Shown here: positions 5,973-12,352 of the stretch, piece by piece | Numbering within the stretch: position 1 is the first letter of the stretch | How the letters are laid out: each line of letters starts with the position of its first letter | Assembly (NCBI GenBank): GCA_013287235.1 | Contig: JABDEF010000029.1 | Span: 1 to 15,690, forward strand | DNA: 15,690 nucleotides | DNA from: Gammaproteobacteria bacterium | GTDB lineage: Bacteria; Pseudomonadota; Gammaproteobacteria; DSM-16500 | Reading direction: 5' to 3' | Notes under the pieces: model-generated | The model's input: the letters and a program-made list of their open reading frames with translations, nothing else | The model's database searches: none | Told to the model about the DNA's origin: nothing | Made by a program: the position numbers and the translations under genes

Positions 5973-7011
5973 AGTATTGTTCAGTAATTTTTTTCATTAA
6001 ATTCGGACGTCCGAATTTAGAAAGTGATTCAACAGTGCTCTTTAGTTGATCACATAAAACATCAAAGTCTAAAACGTCTATTAGTTCCTTATGAAAAACT
6101 ATTGATGGCGCCCCCTTATGATCAATTTTAAACGTAAATATTTTATTATCATTTTCATCGTATACAATCTTTGTTCTACGTGTAACATCTACTTTCGATT
6201 CTTTATTTTTTTTCAATATGGATTCTAATTTTGAGGGAGTATTGATGGTTTTACCAATTTCAGGTGAAATTTCAATTATTTTATTCAACAAACTCTTGTC
6301 TTCAGCAAGTAATCTAACAATTTTAGCTGCCATATAAACTGATAGTGTATGAATATTTGATATATTTCTAATAATCTCTTGAGGGAGTTTAGTATAGGTC
6401 ATTAATTCATTAAGAGAAGAAGGGGAAATTCTAAGTTTTTCCGCTAATTCTTTTTCTGTCTTAAATGCTTTAGTAATGAGCAATTTTTTATAAAGTAAAG
6501 CATTCGAATAATTACTTATATCTTTCCGATACTTATTTTCTGCATCTTGACAAGCGATGGCTTCTTGAAGAGATAAGCTATCTTTTTTTATAACTAATAA
6601 CTTTAAACCAAGCTTAAGACATGCCAAATGTCTTCTTCGTCCAAAAATAATCTGATATTTTATTCCATCATGCGGTGAAGGATGAGAACGAACGAGAGCA
6701 GGTTGTAGTTGACTGTTTTCACGTATTGAATTAATGAGTTCATCTATATCTCCCATTTCATCCTCAGAGCGATTCGCATATTCCCAAGGTTCGCATTCTT
6801 TAGCATCTAGAAAAACTAAATCATTTTCATTAAATGAAATGCCTGATTGTGTCTTAAAATAAGATCCTGGTGACTTCATCCCCTCTAAACCGACATGCTG
6901 AAAATTGACATGGGTTGATTCCTCAGTTGAATCAATTTTTTTAATTTGCCCAGTTTTGACTAACATTCCTAATGGACCAGAATTATGCACATTTCTTTTG
7001 CTATTATCCAT
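5971..7011 (-). CDS. parB: ParB-family plasmid partition protein
   Basis: A 346-residue centromere-binding protein, the partner of the ParA upstream. Residues 1-80 form an N-terminal region likely to contact ParA. Residues 88-165 are the ParB/Sulfiredoxin fold, with IDELINSIRENSQLQPALVR, the CTP-binding box FGRRRHLACLKLG (124-128 = GRRRH) and QDAENKYRKDISNYSNALLY. Residues 183-206 form the helix-turn-helix (KTEKELAEKLRISPSSLNEL). The C-terminal third probably dimerises. The ATG (7009-7011) overlaps the parA stop by eight bases (ATGGATAA), showing coupling. The order HTH-ParA/ParB resembles P1/F-type (type Ia) systems. Its DNA target may be the two palindromes at its own 3' end. Confidence 0.88.
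   Translation of the reverse strand: MDNSKRNVHNSGPLGMLVKTGQIKKIDSTEESTHVNFQHVGLEGMKSPGSYFKTQSGISFNENDLVFLDAKECEPWEYANRSEDEMGDIDELINSIRENSQLQPALVRSHPSPHDGIKYQIIFGRRRHLACLKLGLKLLVIKKDSLSLQEAIACQDAENKYRKDISNYSNALLYKKLLITKAFKTEKELAEKLRISPSSLNELMTYTKLPQEIIRNISNIHTLSVYMAAKIVRLLAEDKSLLNKIIEISPEIGKTINTPSKLESILKKNKESKVDVTRRTKIVYDENDNKIFTFKIDHKGAPSIVFHKELIDVLDFDVLCDQLKSTVESLSKFGRPNLMKKITEQY
5998..6019. repeat. 22-bp perfect palindrome, candidate parS site 2
   Basis: The same 18-bp core AATTCGGACGTCCGAATT within a 22-bp perfect palindrome. It lies inside the parB coding region, where it encodes KFGRPNL. Keeping a perfect palindrome under coding constraint argues for selection on the DNA itself. The centre-to-centre distance to site 1 is 49 bp. 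Confidence 0.65.
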
Positions 7012-8230
7012 TTACTGTTTCCTCCAAATTAGATTGTGTTGTTCTCTGTGATTGTCTAGCCCAAATTTCCTTAAAATGATTGATAATTTCAAGATTAACA
7101 TCATCGAGATGCTGAATAGCACGACGATAGGCATCTCTACTGCCGCGTGGTTTTGAAACATCGTATATGGTACCAATTTCATTTGCTGCTTTTGATACTT
7201 CTACTGTTTCACACATGTGATTAGATAAGATATATCTGCCGAATTGTTCTCTCATCATGTTTTCCATTTGCATAGATTCATTACTTCCATTATGTTTTGA
7301 AATAACTATTCTAAGATATTCAAGCTTTTTATTAGACAAATTATTAAAGAGGTTTTTTAAAGTCGCTGTGTACATAATAAAACTGGAATAATCATTCATG
7401 CTGGGAGGAATCGGTATAATCATACCATCACAAGCTATGATGGCATTTAAAGTCAACATTCCGAGGTTTGGTCCACAATCAATTAGAATAACGTCATAAT
7501 TATCTTTAATAGTTGATAATGCTTTTTTGAGACGAAAATAGGGACTTCCGATGGTATCTTCGTTATTATCTTTAGAATTCGGAAGCAATAGATCACAATC
7601 TTGAATTGCAAGATTTGCAGGAATAATATCAAAACCATCAAAATGTGTTTTTAAAATGATATCTCCGATATTTTCAGGATGAGATACTAAAATGTTTGTT
7701 ATAGTATCTTCATATCGCAATTCCAAGTCCGGAATAAGACCAGAACTAATTAATGTGGCTGTTCCTTGAGCATCAAAATCTAGTAAAAGCGCTTTAAGTC
7801 CCTCGATTGCTATTTTTTTGCCTAAGTCAACCGCTGTTTGTGTTTTTCCAACACCACCTTTTAAATTCGATACAGCAATTATTAATGATTTAGAAGCATT
7901 TGGCCTAATGTAACGTGTATTATTTATAGTTCTTAGTTGATTAATAGCTTCCAAAGTATATTTTATTATAGATCGATTATTTAAGGTTTGTTCTTCAACG
8001 ATTCCTGGTAATTGCGGATGTTTTTCGATTAATTTGCGAAATGTAGGATTTGACACACCAACCATTTGTGCGGCTTCAATAGCACCCCATGTTCTAGGTT
8101 TTTTTCTATTATCCGGATTAGTAATATAGTTTCGTAATGTGAGTAACATTTCATTCCCAGCATTGTAGAATTTTTCCATCAGTTTTTCTGGCTCATCACT
8201 TCCATAGGGCGCTATTGTTTGTTCAAACAT
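7004..8230 (-). CDS. parA: ParA-family partition ATPase (type Ia)
   Basis: A 408-residue Walker-type ATPase that moves plasmid copies over the nucleoid together with ParB. Residues 1-110 are the long N-terminal extension with a helix-turn-helix (TWGAIEAAQMVGVSNPTFRK), typical of P1 ParA/F SopA, which repress their own operon. The deviant Walker A is KGGVGKTQT (124-132), A' is DFDAQGT (151-157) and Walker B is VILIDCGPN (247-255), followed by DGMIIPIPP. ATG at 8228-8230 has AAAGGA seven bases upstream. An inverted repeat operator lies just before it (8247-8267). It is the first gene of the leftward parA-parB-rep run and begins next to the replication origin. Confidence 0.92.
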   Translation of the reverse strand: MFEQTIAPYGSDEPEKLMEKFYNAGNEMLLTLRNYITNPDNRKKPRTWGAIEAAQMVGVSNPTFRKLIEKHPQLPGIVEEQTLNNRSIIKYTLEAINQLRTINNTRYIRPNASKSLIIAVSNLKGGVGKTQTAVDLGKKIAIEGLKALLLDFDAQGTATLISSGLIPDLELRYEDTITNILVSHPENIGDIILKTHFDGFDIIPANLAIQDCDLLLPNSKDNNEDTIGSPYFRLKKALSTIKDNYDVILIDCGPNLGMLTLNAIIACDGMIIPIPPSMNDYSSFIMYTATLKNLFNNLSNKKLEYLRIVISKHNGSNESMQMENMMREQFGRYILSNHMCETVEVSKAANEIGTIYDVSKPRGSRDAYRRAIQHLDDVNLEIINHFKEIWARQSQRTTQSNLEETVNG

Positions 8231-8246
8231 GTTATTTCCTTTGATT

Positions 8247-8267
8247 AAATGTCATGTAATTACATTT
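8247..8267 (-). promoter_or_regulatory. candidate parA operator
   Basis: A perfect 12-bp palindrome ATGTAATTACAT (8254-8265) sits within a wider pair AAATGT (8247-8252) and ACATTT (8262-8267). Upstream on the minus strand, TTGCAT and TAGATT, 17 bases apart, are a possible promoter, which puts this palindrome near the transcription start. Type Ia ParA proteins repress their operon through their N-terminal HTH; that this is the site is an inference. Confidence 0.5.
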
Positions 8268-8350
8268 AAAGTTAAATCTATCTTGAATTTAATGAAAATG
8301 CAACTCTACATTGAATATTATTTTTAAAAAAGAAAACACAACGTGTTTTT

Positions 8351-8554
8351 TTGTTTAATATAGTTTAATATTGTTTAAATACAAATTTATCAACATAAAC
8401 AAACTATTGAAATGACTATCTCAGACATCTGCGTGCATAACTAAGACGTCTGCGTGCTTTACTAAGACATTTGCGTGATGTTTCTCAGACATTAGCGTGC
8501 TATTAAGTGTAATAAACTAAGACGTTAGCGTGCTAAAGTCAGACGTTTGCGTGC
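8351..8554. other. iteron-type replication origin (oriV)
   Basis: This part of the 371-bp gap between parA and the second parB has the full set of parts of an iteron origin, in order. There are three AT-rich 10-mers (TTGTTTAATA, TAGTTTAATA, TTGTTTAAAT; 8351-8380) as the unwinding element, a near-consensus DnaA box TTATCAACA (8387-8395), and six direct iterons (8423-8554). The cognate initiator is the Rep_3 protein at 4640-5920, an unusual 2.5 kb away with parA and parB between. All parts are seen in the sequence; function follows from known origins of this class. Confidence 0.85.
8423..8554 (+). repeat. six 14-bp iterons, consensus AGAC(G/A)TNNGCGTGC
   Basis: Copies start at 8423, 8444, 8465, 8487, 8520 and 8541. 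Pitch is 21, 21, 22, 33 and 21 bp, so most lie on one face of the helix and one gap adds about one extra turn. The AGAC, T and GCGTG positions are constant; the third copy ends in A instead of C. Each is preceded by T(A/C). They are Rep binding sites by analogy with pi, RepE and RepA iterons. Confidence 0.9.
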
Positions 8555-8557
8555 TAA

Positions 8558-8575
8558 GTCGATTTAGTCATCGAC
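8558..8575. repeat. short inverted repeat before second parB
   Basis: GTCGAT (8558-8563) and ATCGAC (8570-8575) flank a six-base spacer, between the last iteron and the GGAG ribosome site of the second parB. It is a possible operator for that gene. I see no convincing promoter boxes here, so transcription may start within the iteron region. Confidence 0.3.
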
Positions 8576-8601
8576 ACTGTTATTGATATGGAGAGTGAGA
8601 C

Positions 8602-9462
8602 ATGTCAAATCTGGAATTGAAGGGATTGAGAAATTTGTTGGGTTTAGACGAGCTCCTTGTCGCTTCTAAAACAGGAGAAATTGTTAAAGAAAATATATTT
8701 CATTTGCCAATTACTCAATTGGTGTCTGGTAAGTATCAGCCAAGAACTGTCATTGATAATGATAGCATTCAAGAATTAGCTGCTTCTATCAAAGCGCAGG
8801 GCATTATTTTGCCACTGATTGTTAGACGCATTGATGATGTAAAATTTGAAATAATTGCGGGAGAGCGACGGTGGCGTGCTGCAATAATAGCTCAACTAAA
8901 AACTGTACCAGCGATCATAAGAAATATTCCTGATCAAACAGCGTGCGCCTTTTCGTTGATTGAAAATATTCAAAGAGAAGATCTTAATGCAATTGATGAG
9001 GCTCTTGCTTTTGAGCGTCTTATTTCTGAGTTTTTTTTGACGCATGAAGAAATTGCTGAGAGGGTAGGTCGGTCACGATCGACAGTTACGAATCTTCTTC
9101 GATTACTTGTACTTGATGATGAAGTGAAAGAACTGCTGAAAACTAAAAAAATTGAAATGGGTCACGCTAGGGCACTGCTAGGGCTTACATCAGAAAAGCA
9201 AAAAGAAATTGCAAAAAAAATTGCCACAAAAATGCTATCTGTTCGTGAAGTAGAAAAGTTAGTTCAGAATGTGAAGTTCAATGGTTATGTGCCTGCAATA
9301 GATAGTCGAGACAATGAAAAAATTTTGAAATGGCAACATATCCTTTCAACAAAGCTCTCGACTGCTGTTAAAATAAATCTGAATGCTGAAGGGAAGGGTA
9401 GGGTGATTATTTCCATTCAATCTCTGCATGAAATTGAGAGTTTAATTAATAAAATCGAATAA
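8602..9462 (+). CDS. second ParB (Spo0J-type), no adjacent ParA
   Basis: A 286-residue ParB of the chromosomal/Spo0J type. Residues 5-20 (ELKGLRNLLGLDELLV) resemble the N-terminal ParA-contacting peptide of chromosomal ParB. Residues 34-125 are the CTPase core: ITQLVSGKYQPR, LAASIKAQGIILPLIVR, GERRWRAA (87-94) and ENIQREDLNAIDEA (121-134). Residues 147-168 are the helix-turn-helix (THEEIAERVGRSRSTVTNLL). The C-terminus is a dimerisation-type tail. GGAG lies eight bases before the ATG. It is divergent from parA across the origin and unlike the other ParB (5971-7011) in length and motif style. No ParA lies next to it. It may work with the same ParA, with a host ParA, or as a nucleoid-type regulator. 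Confidence 0.88.
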   Translation: MSNLELKGLRNLLGLDELLVASKTGEIVKENIFHLPITQLVSGKYQPRTVIDNDSIQELAASIKAQGIILPLIVRRIDDVKFEIIAGERRWRAAIIAQLKTVPAIIRNIPDQTACAFSLIENIQREDLNAIDEALAFERLISEFFLTHEEIAERVGRSRSTVTNLLRLLVLDDEVKELLKTKKIEMGHARALLGLTSEKQKEIAKKIATKMLSVREVEKLVQNVKFNGYVPAIDSRDNEKILKWQHILSTKLSTAVKINLNAEGKGRVIISIQSLHEIESLINKIE

Positions 9463-9532
9463 ACCCATATTTTATGGTTCTGCTACAACAATATTTTAAT
9501 GGGTGTTGATAAGAATAAAGGAGTTAATTTAA

Positions 9533-9799
9533 ATGAAATTCTTGGATGAAATGCCAGCTAATGATGCGATTTCATTATACTATGAAAAGCATCACGCATT
9601 ACGTCAAGGTGACATGACAAAACTTTTGAAATTAAAAAAGAAATGTCCCGAGCTATTTGATAAGGAAAAAGACGAACAATTACGTGATATGATTGAATAT
9701 GCCAAAGCATTTCAGGTTAGCGATCGTTATAAAGAGCTTCGTCAAATGGAGTTAAAAGAAAAATTGTCAGTAATTAGTAATGATGCGATTGATAAGTAA
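9533..9799 (+). CDS. 88-residue hypothetical protein
   Basis: I do not recognise this gene. It encodes a small, charged, mostly helical soluble protein. Features are an acidic N-terminus (MKFLDEMPANDAISLYYEKH), a lysine run (KLLKLKKKCPELFDKEKDE) and a C-terminal helix (DRYKELRQMELKEKLSVI). There is no signal or membrane segment. AAAGGAG (9517-9523) lies nine bases before the ATG, so translation is well supported. It follows the second parB by 70 bases on the same strand and is probably cotranscribed, which hints at a role in plasmid maintenance, but the sequence gives no direct evidence for a function. Confidence 0.7.
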   Translation: MKFLDEMPANDAISLYYEKHHALRQGDMTKLLKLKKKCPELFDKEKDEQLRDMIEYAKAFQVSDRYKELRQMELKEKLSVISNDAIDK

Positions 9800-9862
9800 A
9801 TTCATGATAATTTTTTGGAATATTTAACAAAGAGATGCTTTGTACCTTCAAATCAGAATTTA

Positions 9863-9871
9863 TGGTAAGAT
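9863..9871 (+). promoter_or_regulatory. extended -10 promoter of HU-like gene
   Basis: TGGTAAGAT is an extended -10 (TGnTAAGAT) 54 bases before the start codon at 9925. A possible -35 TTGTAC (9840-9845) is at a poor 20-base spacing, which the TG extension could compensate for. It suggests that the HU-like gene has its own transcript. Confidence 0.4.
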
Positions 9872-9924
9872 TTTTGTGCCTATTTCTAAATTAATCACTT
9901 TAAACCGTAATGGAGGAAAATGAC

Positions 9925-10320
9925 ATGGCAGTTAAAAAAAAAGCTAAATCTTCAGGCAGGCAAAGTAATAAAACTCATTCATCATCTATGCAATTAAAAG
10001 CTATCCCGCACAAACAAACCAAAGCACAAATTTTAAAAGATATCGCAAGCCATTCAGGATTGACCGTCAATCAAGTAAAAACCGTTTTAGCTGCCGCAGG
10101 CCACATTGCAAAATGCCACATTATTAAAAAAGGATCAGGTGAATTCGCTATACCCGAGATGGCAATCAAAGTAGTGCGCAAAACCAAGCCAGCTACCAAA
10201 CAGCGTCAAGGTAGAAATCCTATGACAGGTGAAACCATTACTATTGCTGCTAAGCCAAAGCGAGATGTCATTAAGGTAAGGCCACTTAAATCGTTAAAAG
10301 AAGCTTTAGTTCAAGGTTAA
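9925..10320 (+). CDS. HU/IHF-like DNA-binding protein with basic N-terminal tail
   Basis: A 131-residue nucleoid-type protein. An earlier in-frame ATG (9910) overlaps the GGAGG (9912-9916) that serves the ATG at 9925 with eight bases of spacing, so I use the latter. Residues 1-33 form a lysine/serine-rich tail (MAVKKKAKSSGRQSNKTHSS) absent from ordinary 90-residue HU. Residues 34-131 are the HU fold: QTKAQILKDIASHSGLTVNQ (helices), GSGEFAIPEMAIKVVRK (strands), the DNA-arm signature GRNPMTGETITIAAKPK and the closing VRPLKSLKEAL. It likely bends and compacts plasmid DNA, and may assist origin opening or partition, as IHF/HU do. It is the last gene of the plus-strand group before the IS1380 element. 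Confidence 0.82.
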   Translation: MAVKKKAKSSGRQSNKTHSSSMQLKAIPHKQTKAQILKDIASHSGLTVNQVKTVLAAAGHIAKCHIIKKGSGEFAIPEMAIKVVRKTKPATKQRQGRNPMTGETITIAAKPKRDVIKVRPLKSLKEALVQG

Positions 10321-10330
10321 AAAAATAAAA

Positions 10331-10358
10331 TGGCTGAGAAATAAATTTTTCTCAGCCA
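10331..10358 (-). terminator. hairpin after HU-like gene, terminator for leftward transcription
   Basis: TGGCTGAGAAA (10331-10341) and TTTCTCAGCCA (10348-10358) form an 11-bp perfect stem with loop TAAATT. Read leftward it is followed by TTTTATTTTT, a proper intrinsic terminator that could stop transcription coming from the IS1380 side. Read rightward there is no T-run, so for the HU-like gene it is at best weak or an mRNA-stabilising stem. Confidence 0.6.
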
Positions 10359-10418
10359 GTGCAATACTCTTTCAATTTCCCACAAATTCAACTGAAAAGT
10401 CTGATAAGGTTTACTATT

Positions 10419-10448
10419 ACTATCGATAAAGAAGACATTATCGATAGT
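10419..10448. repeat. ACTATCGATA inverted repeat
   Basis: ACTATCGATA (10419-10428) and TATCGATAGT (10439-10448) are perfect 10-bp arms around a 10-base spacer, in the gap between the HU-like gene and IS1380. The arms contain the palindrome ATCGAT. It could be a protein operator or a site-specific recombination core; no recombinase gene is in the window. The rest of the gap (10359-10522) shows no gene. Confidence 0.45.
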
Positions 10449-10525
10449 TACATTAGAACTCATTCATCCAATAATTATCATATTAATCATGATATTAGAA
10501 TAGATTGCCGTTATTAGATTTGACC

Positions 10526-10554
10526 CCAATGTTGCATTAAAAATGCAACATTGG
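10526..10554. repeat. hairpin at left end of IS1380
   Basis: CCAATGTTGCAT (10526-10537) and ATGCAACATTGG (10543-10554) form a perfect 12-bp stem with loop TAAAA, right at the IS end and touching the transposase stop (10555). One arm is the terminal repeat itself, so the left tip holds a second, inverted copy of the transposase-binding sequence. It may also terminate transcripts, though no clear T-run follows. Confidence 0.6.
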
Positions 10555-11931
10555 TCAGAGATTAACGGCTAACATGTCATAAAAATGTAAAATTTCGCCT
10601 TGGACTTTTTCATTCGCACTCATCGTTAATTTCAACTTGCCTTGTGGTCGTGTTAATCGACCAGCACGCTGAATAATATTTTTTCGTATCGTGTTTAATT
10701 CTTTAAAAATCCAAAGCGACGATCTTTTTTCTGTTGTATTTTTTTCTTTATCATAAGCACGCATTTGTAATTCTCGACTTAAATTATGCGCCATGATTCC
10801 TGATAGCAAATAAAGTTGATTTGCAGATTTACTTCGAAAAGGTATGTAATCTAATCCACAATGTGATTTTAGCTCGCCAATAATGCCTTCCTGTGATCCA
10901 CGACCACAATGAAAATTTAAAATTTTCTTTGGGCTTATTTTTTTATTTGTCACAATTACCTGATATTCATACTCATAATGATATGGTTCAAATAAATCAA
11001 GCTGCACAACACCTTTATTATGGCATTTTGTTATCTTACGAATAAAAATAAATCGAAAATCCGTACTCCAGCTTTTTGGTTTCCAGTCAATTTCAAAAAA
11101 TGAAATGTCACCATTGAGTTGTCTCCATCTCTTTCGTTCTTCAATCATATTTTTTAATTCAGAAAATCTTGCAAAGGGAACAGATGCTGTAAACTCAATA
11201 TTATTTTCATTTAATCGATCAACAATCTCCTCACTAAAAAAAGCACTATCTAGTCGTGATTCAATAATCACATCAGGCATTTTTATTCTTATTTTATCGA
11301 CACAATTTGCAATAAATTCTTTCGCACCATTAGAGTCATGAACATTTCCCGGCCTATGATAAACATCTAGCACCTGCTCTGTTTGGGAAATTGTACAAAG
11401 TAGTGGATAATAACTGCGAGATCCTTTTCTCTTTTTATTGTAACCAACCGCAGTCCCTTCCGCATAACGGCGAGTACTTTGAACAGTGCCGTCAAAATCA
11501 ATTGTGATTCTATTCAGTTTTTCGGTAGAGCATCTATCTAATACAATATTTCTAGAAAATTCTCTCACGTTATTTACACATTTTTCATCACAAGTTTTCA
11601 TTATCCGGCTAATCGTTGAAATATTCGGTAGTTGTTTTAACTCGAGAACTCTTTTAACCATCTCATCGTCTTGATAATAAGAAATATCACGCACGCGACG
11701 ATAGCCTAAAATAAGATGTATTGTGAGCAAAAGCATGATTGTTCCATGTCTATACGCAGGTGAAATAGCAAGGTGTTTAAAACAAGATAAAAATTTGTTT
11801 TTGAGGCCGATGCATTTGAAGAGAGCTTCAAATAAAATCAAGCCAGCATAGGATGTCAATCTTTGATCTTCAAACTCCGGTCGAAGAATTTTTTTTGATT
11901 TCCTAAAAATAGATTTTATGCTAATATTCAT
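10555..11931 (-). CDS. IS1380-family DDE transposase
   Basis: A 458-residue intact transposase, typical length for IS1380. An N-terminal helical region (residues 25-130, with ISPAYRHGTIMLLLTIHLIL and LPNISTISRIMKTCDEK) is followed by the RNase-H-like core: first Asp in ITIDFDGTVQSTRR (D145/D147), second in IIESRLDSAFFSEE (D228) and the Glu in FHCGRGSQEGIIGELKSH (E348). C-terminal LLSGIMAHNLSRELQM is also typical. AAAGGAAA lies about nine bases before the ATG (11929-11931). The bases between the ribosome site and start form one arm of a hairpin (11932-11995) that probably blocks translation of read-through transcripts. An extended -10 promoter lies at 11971-11979. Confidence 0.92.
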   Translation of the reverse strand: MNISIKSIFRKSKKILRPEFEDQRLTSYAGLILFEALFKCIGLKNKFLSCFKHLAISPAYRHGTIMLLLTIHLILGYRRVRDISYYQDDEMVKRVLELKQLPNISTISRIMKTCDEKCVNNVREFSRNIVLDRCSTEKLNRITIDFDGTVQSTRRYAEGTAVGYNKKRKGSRSYYPLLCTISQTEQVLDVYHRPGNVHDSNGAKEFIANCVDKIRIKMPDVIIESRLDSAFFSEEIVDRLNENNIEFTASVPFARFSELKNMIEERKRWRQLNGDISFFEIDWKPKSWSTDFRFIFIRKITKCHNKGVVQLDLFEPYHYEYEYQVIVTNKKISPKKILNFHCGRGSQEGIIGELKSHCGLDYIPFRSKSANQLYLLSGIMAHNLSRELQMRAYDKEKNTTEKRSSLWIFKELNTIRKNIIQRAGRLTRPQGKLKLTMSANEKVQGEILHFYDMLAVNL

Positions 11932-11995
11932 AAAGCGGTTTCCTTTTTTTATTTTTTCTGGCGAAAGAATATTATATCAAAAGGTTAACCGCTTT
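11932..11995 (-). promoter_or_regulatory. IS1380 transposase promoter and anti-read-through stem
   Basis: Leftward, TGATATAAT (rc of 11971-11979) is an extended -10. Upstream of it is AAAGCGGTT (rc of 11987-11995). Its complement AACCGCTTT (rc of 11932-11940) abuts the transposase ATG. A transcript started at this promoter lacks the first arm and is translatable. A transcript entering from outside carries both arms and would bury the start region. This mirrors the protection known in IS10 and IS50; for this element it is inferred. Confidence 0.5.
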
Positions 11996-12030
11996 TTTAT
12001 ATGATTTTTTATATTTTTAATTTTAAATCT

Positions 12031-12067
12031 TATTTTTAAAACTCACTTCTGGTGAATTTTAAAAATA
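12031..12067. repeat. 16-bp AT-rich inverted repeat inside IS1380
   Basis: TATTTTTAAAACTCAC (12031-12046) and GTGAATTTTAAAAATA (12052-12067) pair at 15 of 16 positions around loop TTCTG. It lies between the right terminal repeat and the transposase promoter, and could be a stem that stops incoming transcription or a protein site. The rest of the 11996-12143 stretch is AT-rich without a gene. Confidence 0.5.
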
Positions 12068-12264
12068 ATATTCGAATTATGTTTTAGCCTAATTTAATAA
12101 CGATTTTCTTATAAAAACTGAATTTATTATGCAACTATGGGGTAAAGTTAAATTAAATTATAAAATACATTCGAAAATTTCAATGCCGTTTATTTATAAA
12201 AACATCAAAGAAACAAAAAAATTAAATGATTGAATTTAAAAAAGTCAGTCGAAGTGGGAGAATC

Positions 12265-12295
12265 TTCACAATGTGGTTTAAAATAAAAGTATAAT
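12265..12295 (+). promoter_or_regulatory. candidate promoter of the SIR2-HerA operon
   Basis: A perfect TATAAT (12290-12295) lies 57 bases before the SIR2 start. The best -35, TTCACA (12265-12270), has a 19-base spacer, which is long. It lies just outside the IS1380 right end (12143), so the operon keeps its own promoter, though outward transcription from the IS could add to it. The 12144-12264 stretch shows nothing else. Confidence 0.4.
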
Positions 12296-12352
12296 GCAAA
12301 AAATACTATTTATAGGCATATTAATAAAATCGTAAGATAACTGGGAAAGGAA

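Larger units (their letters stand above)
10523..12143 (-). mobile_element. IS1380-family insertion sequence
   Basis: A 1621-bp element containing one transposase. The ends match: left ACCCCAATGTTGCAT (10523-10537) and right, read inward from 12143, ACCCCATAGTTGCAT, 13 of 15 bases. A few more A/T matches follow inside. Size agrees with the family. I could not find a matching target duplication (ATTTG before, AAAGT after), so an exact edge shift or later mutation is possible. The left end carries an extra 12-bp hairpin (10526-10554). The element separates the plasmid backbone from the SIR2-HerA operon. Confidence 0.75.

Noticed and set aside
8423..8554. CRISPR-like repeat array
   Set aside because: Units are 14 bp at 21-bp pitch with no unique 30-bp spacers and no cas genes; they are iterons.
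10331..10358. Rightward intrinsic terminator of the HU-like gene
   Set aside because: No T-run follows the stem on the plus strand; the T-run is on the other side, so it was annotated for leftward transcription.
10518..12148. Target-site duplication around the IS1380 element
   Set aside because: Flanking bases (ATTTG and AAAGT) do not match at any edge shift of a few bases that I tried by eye.
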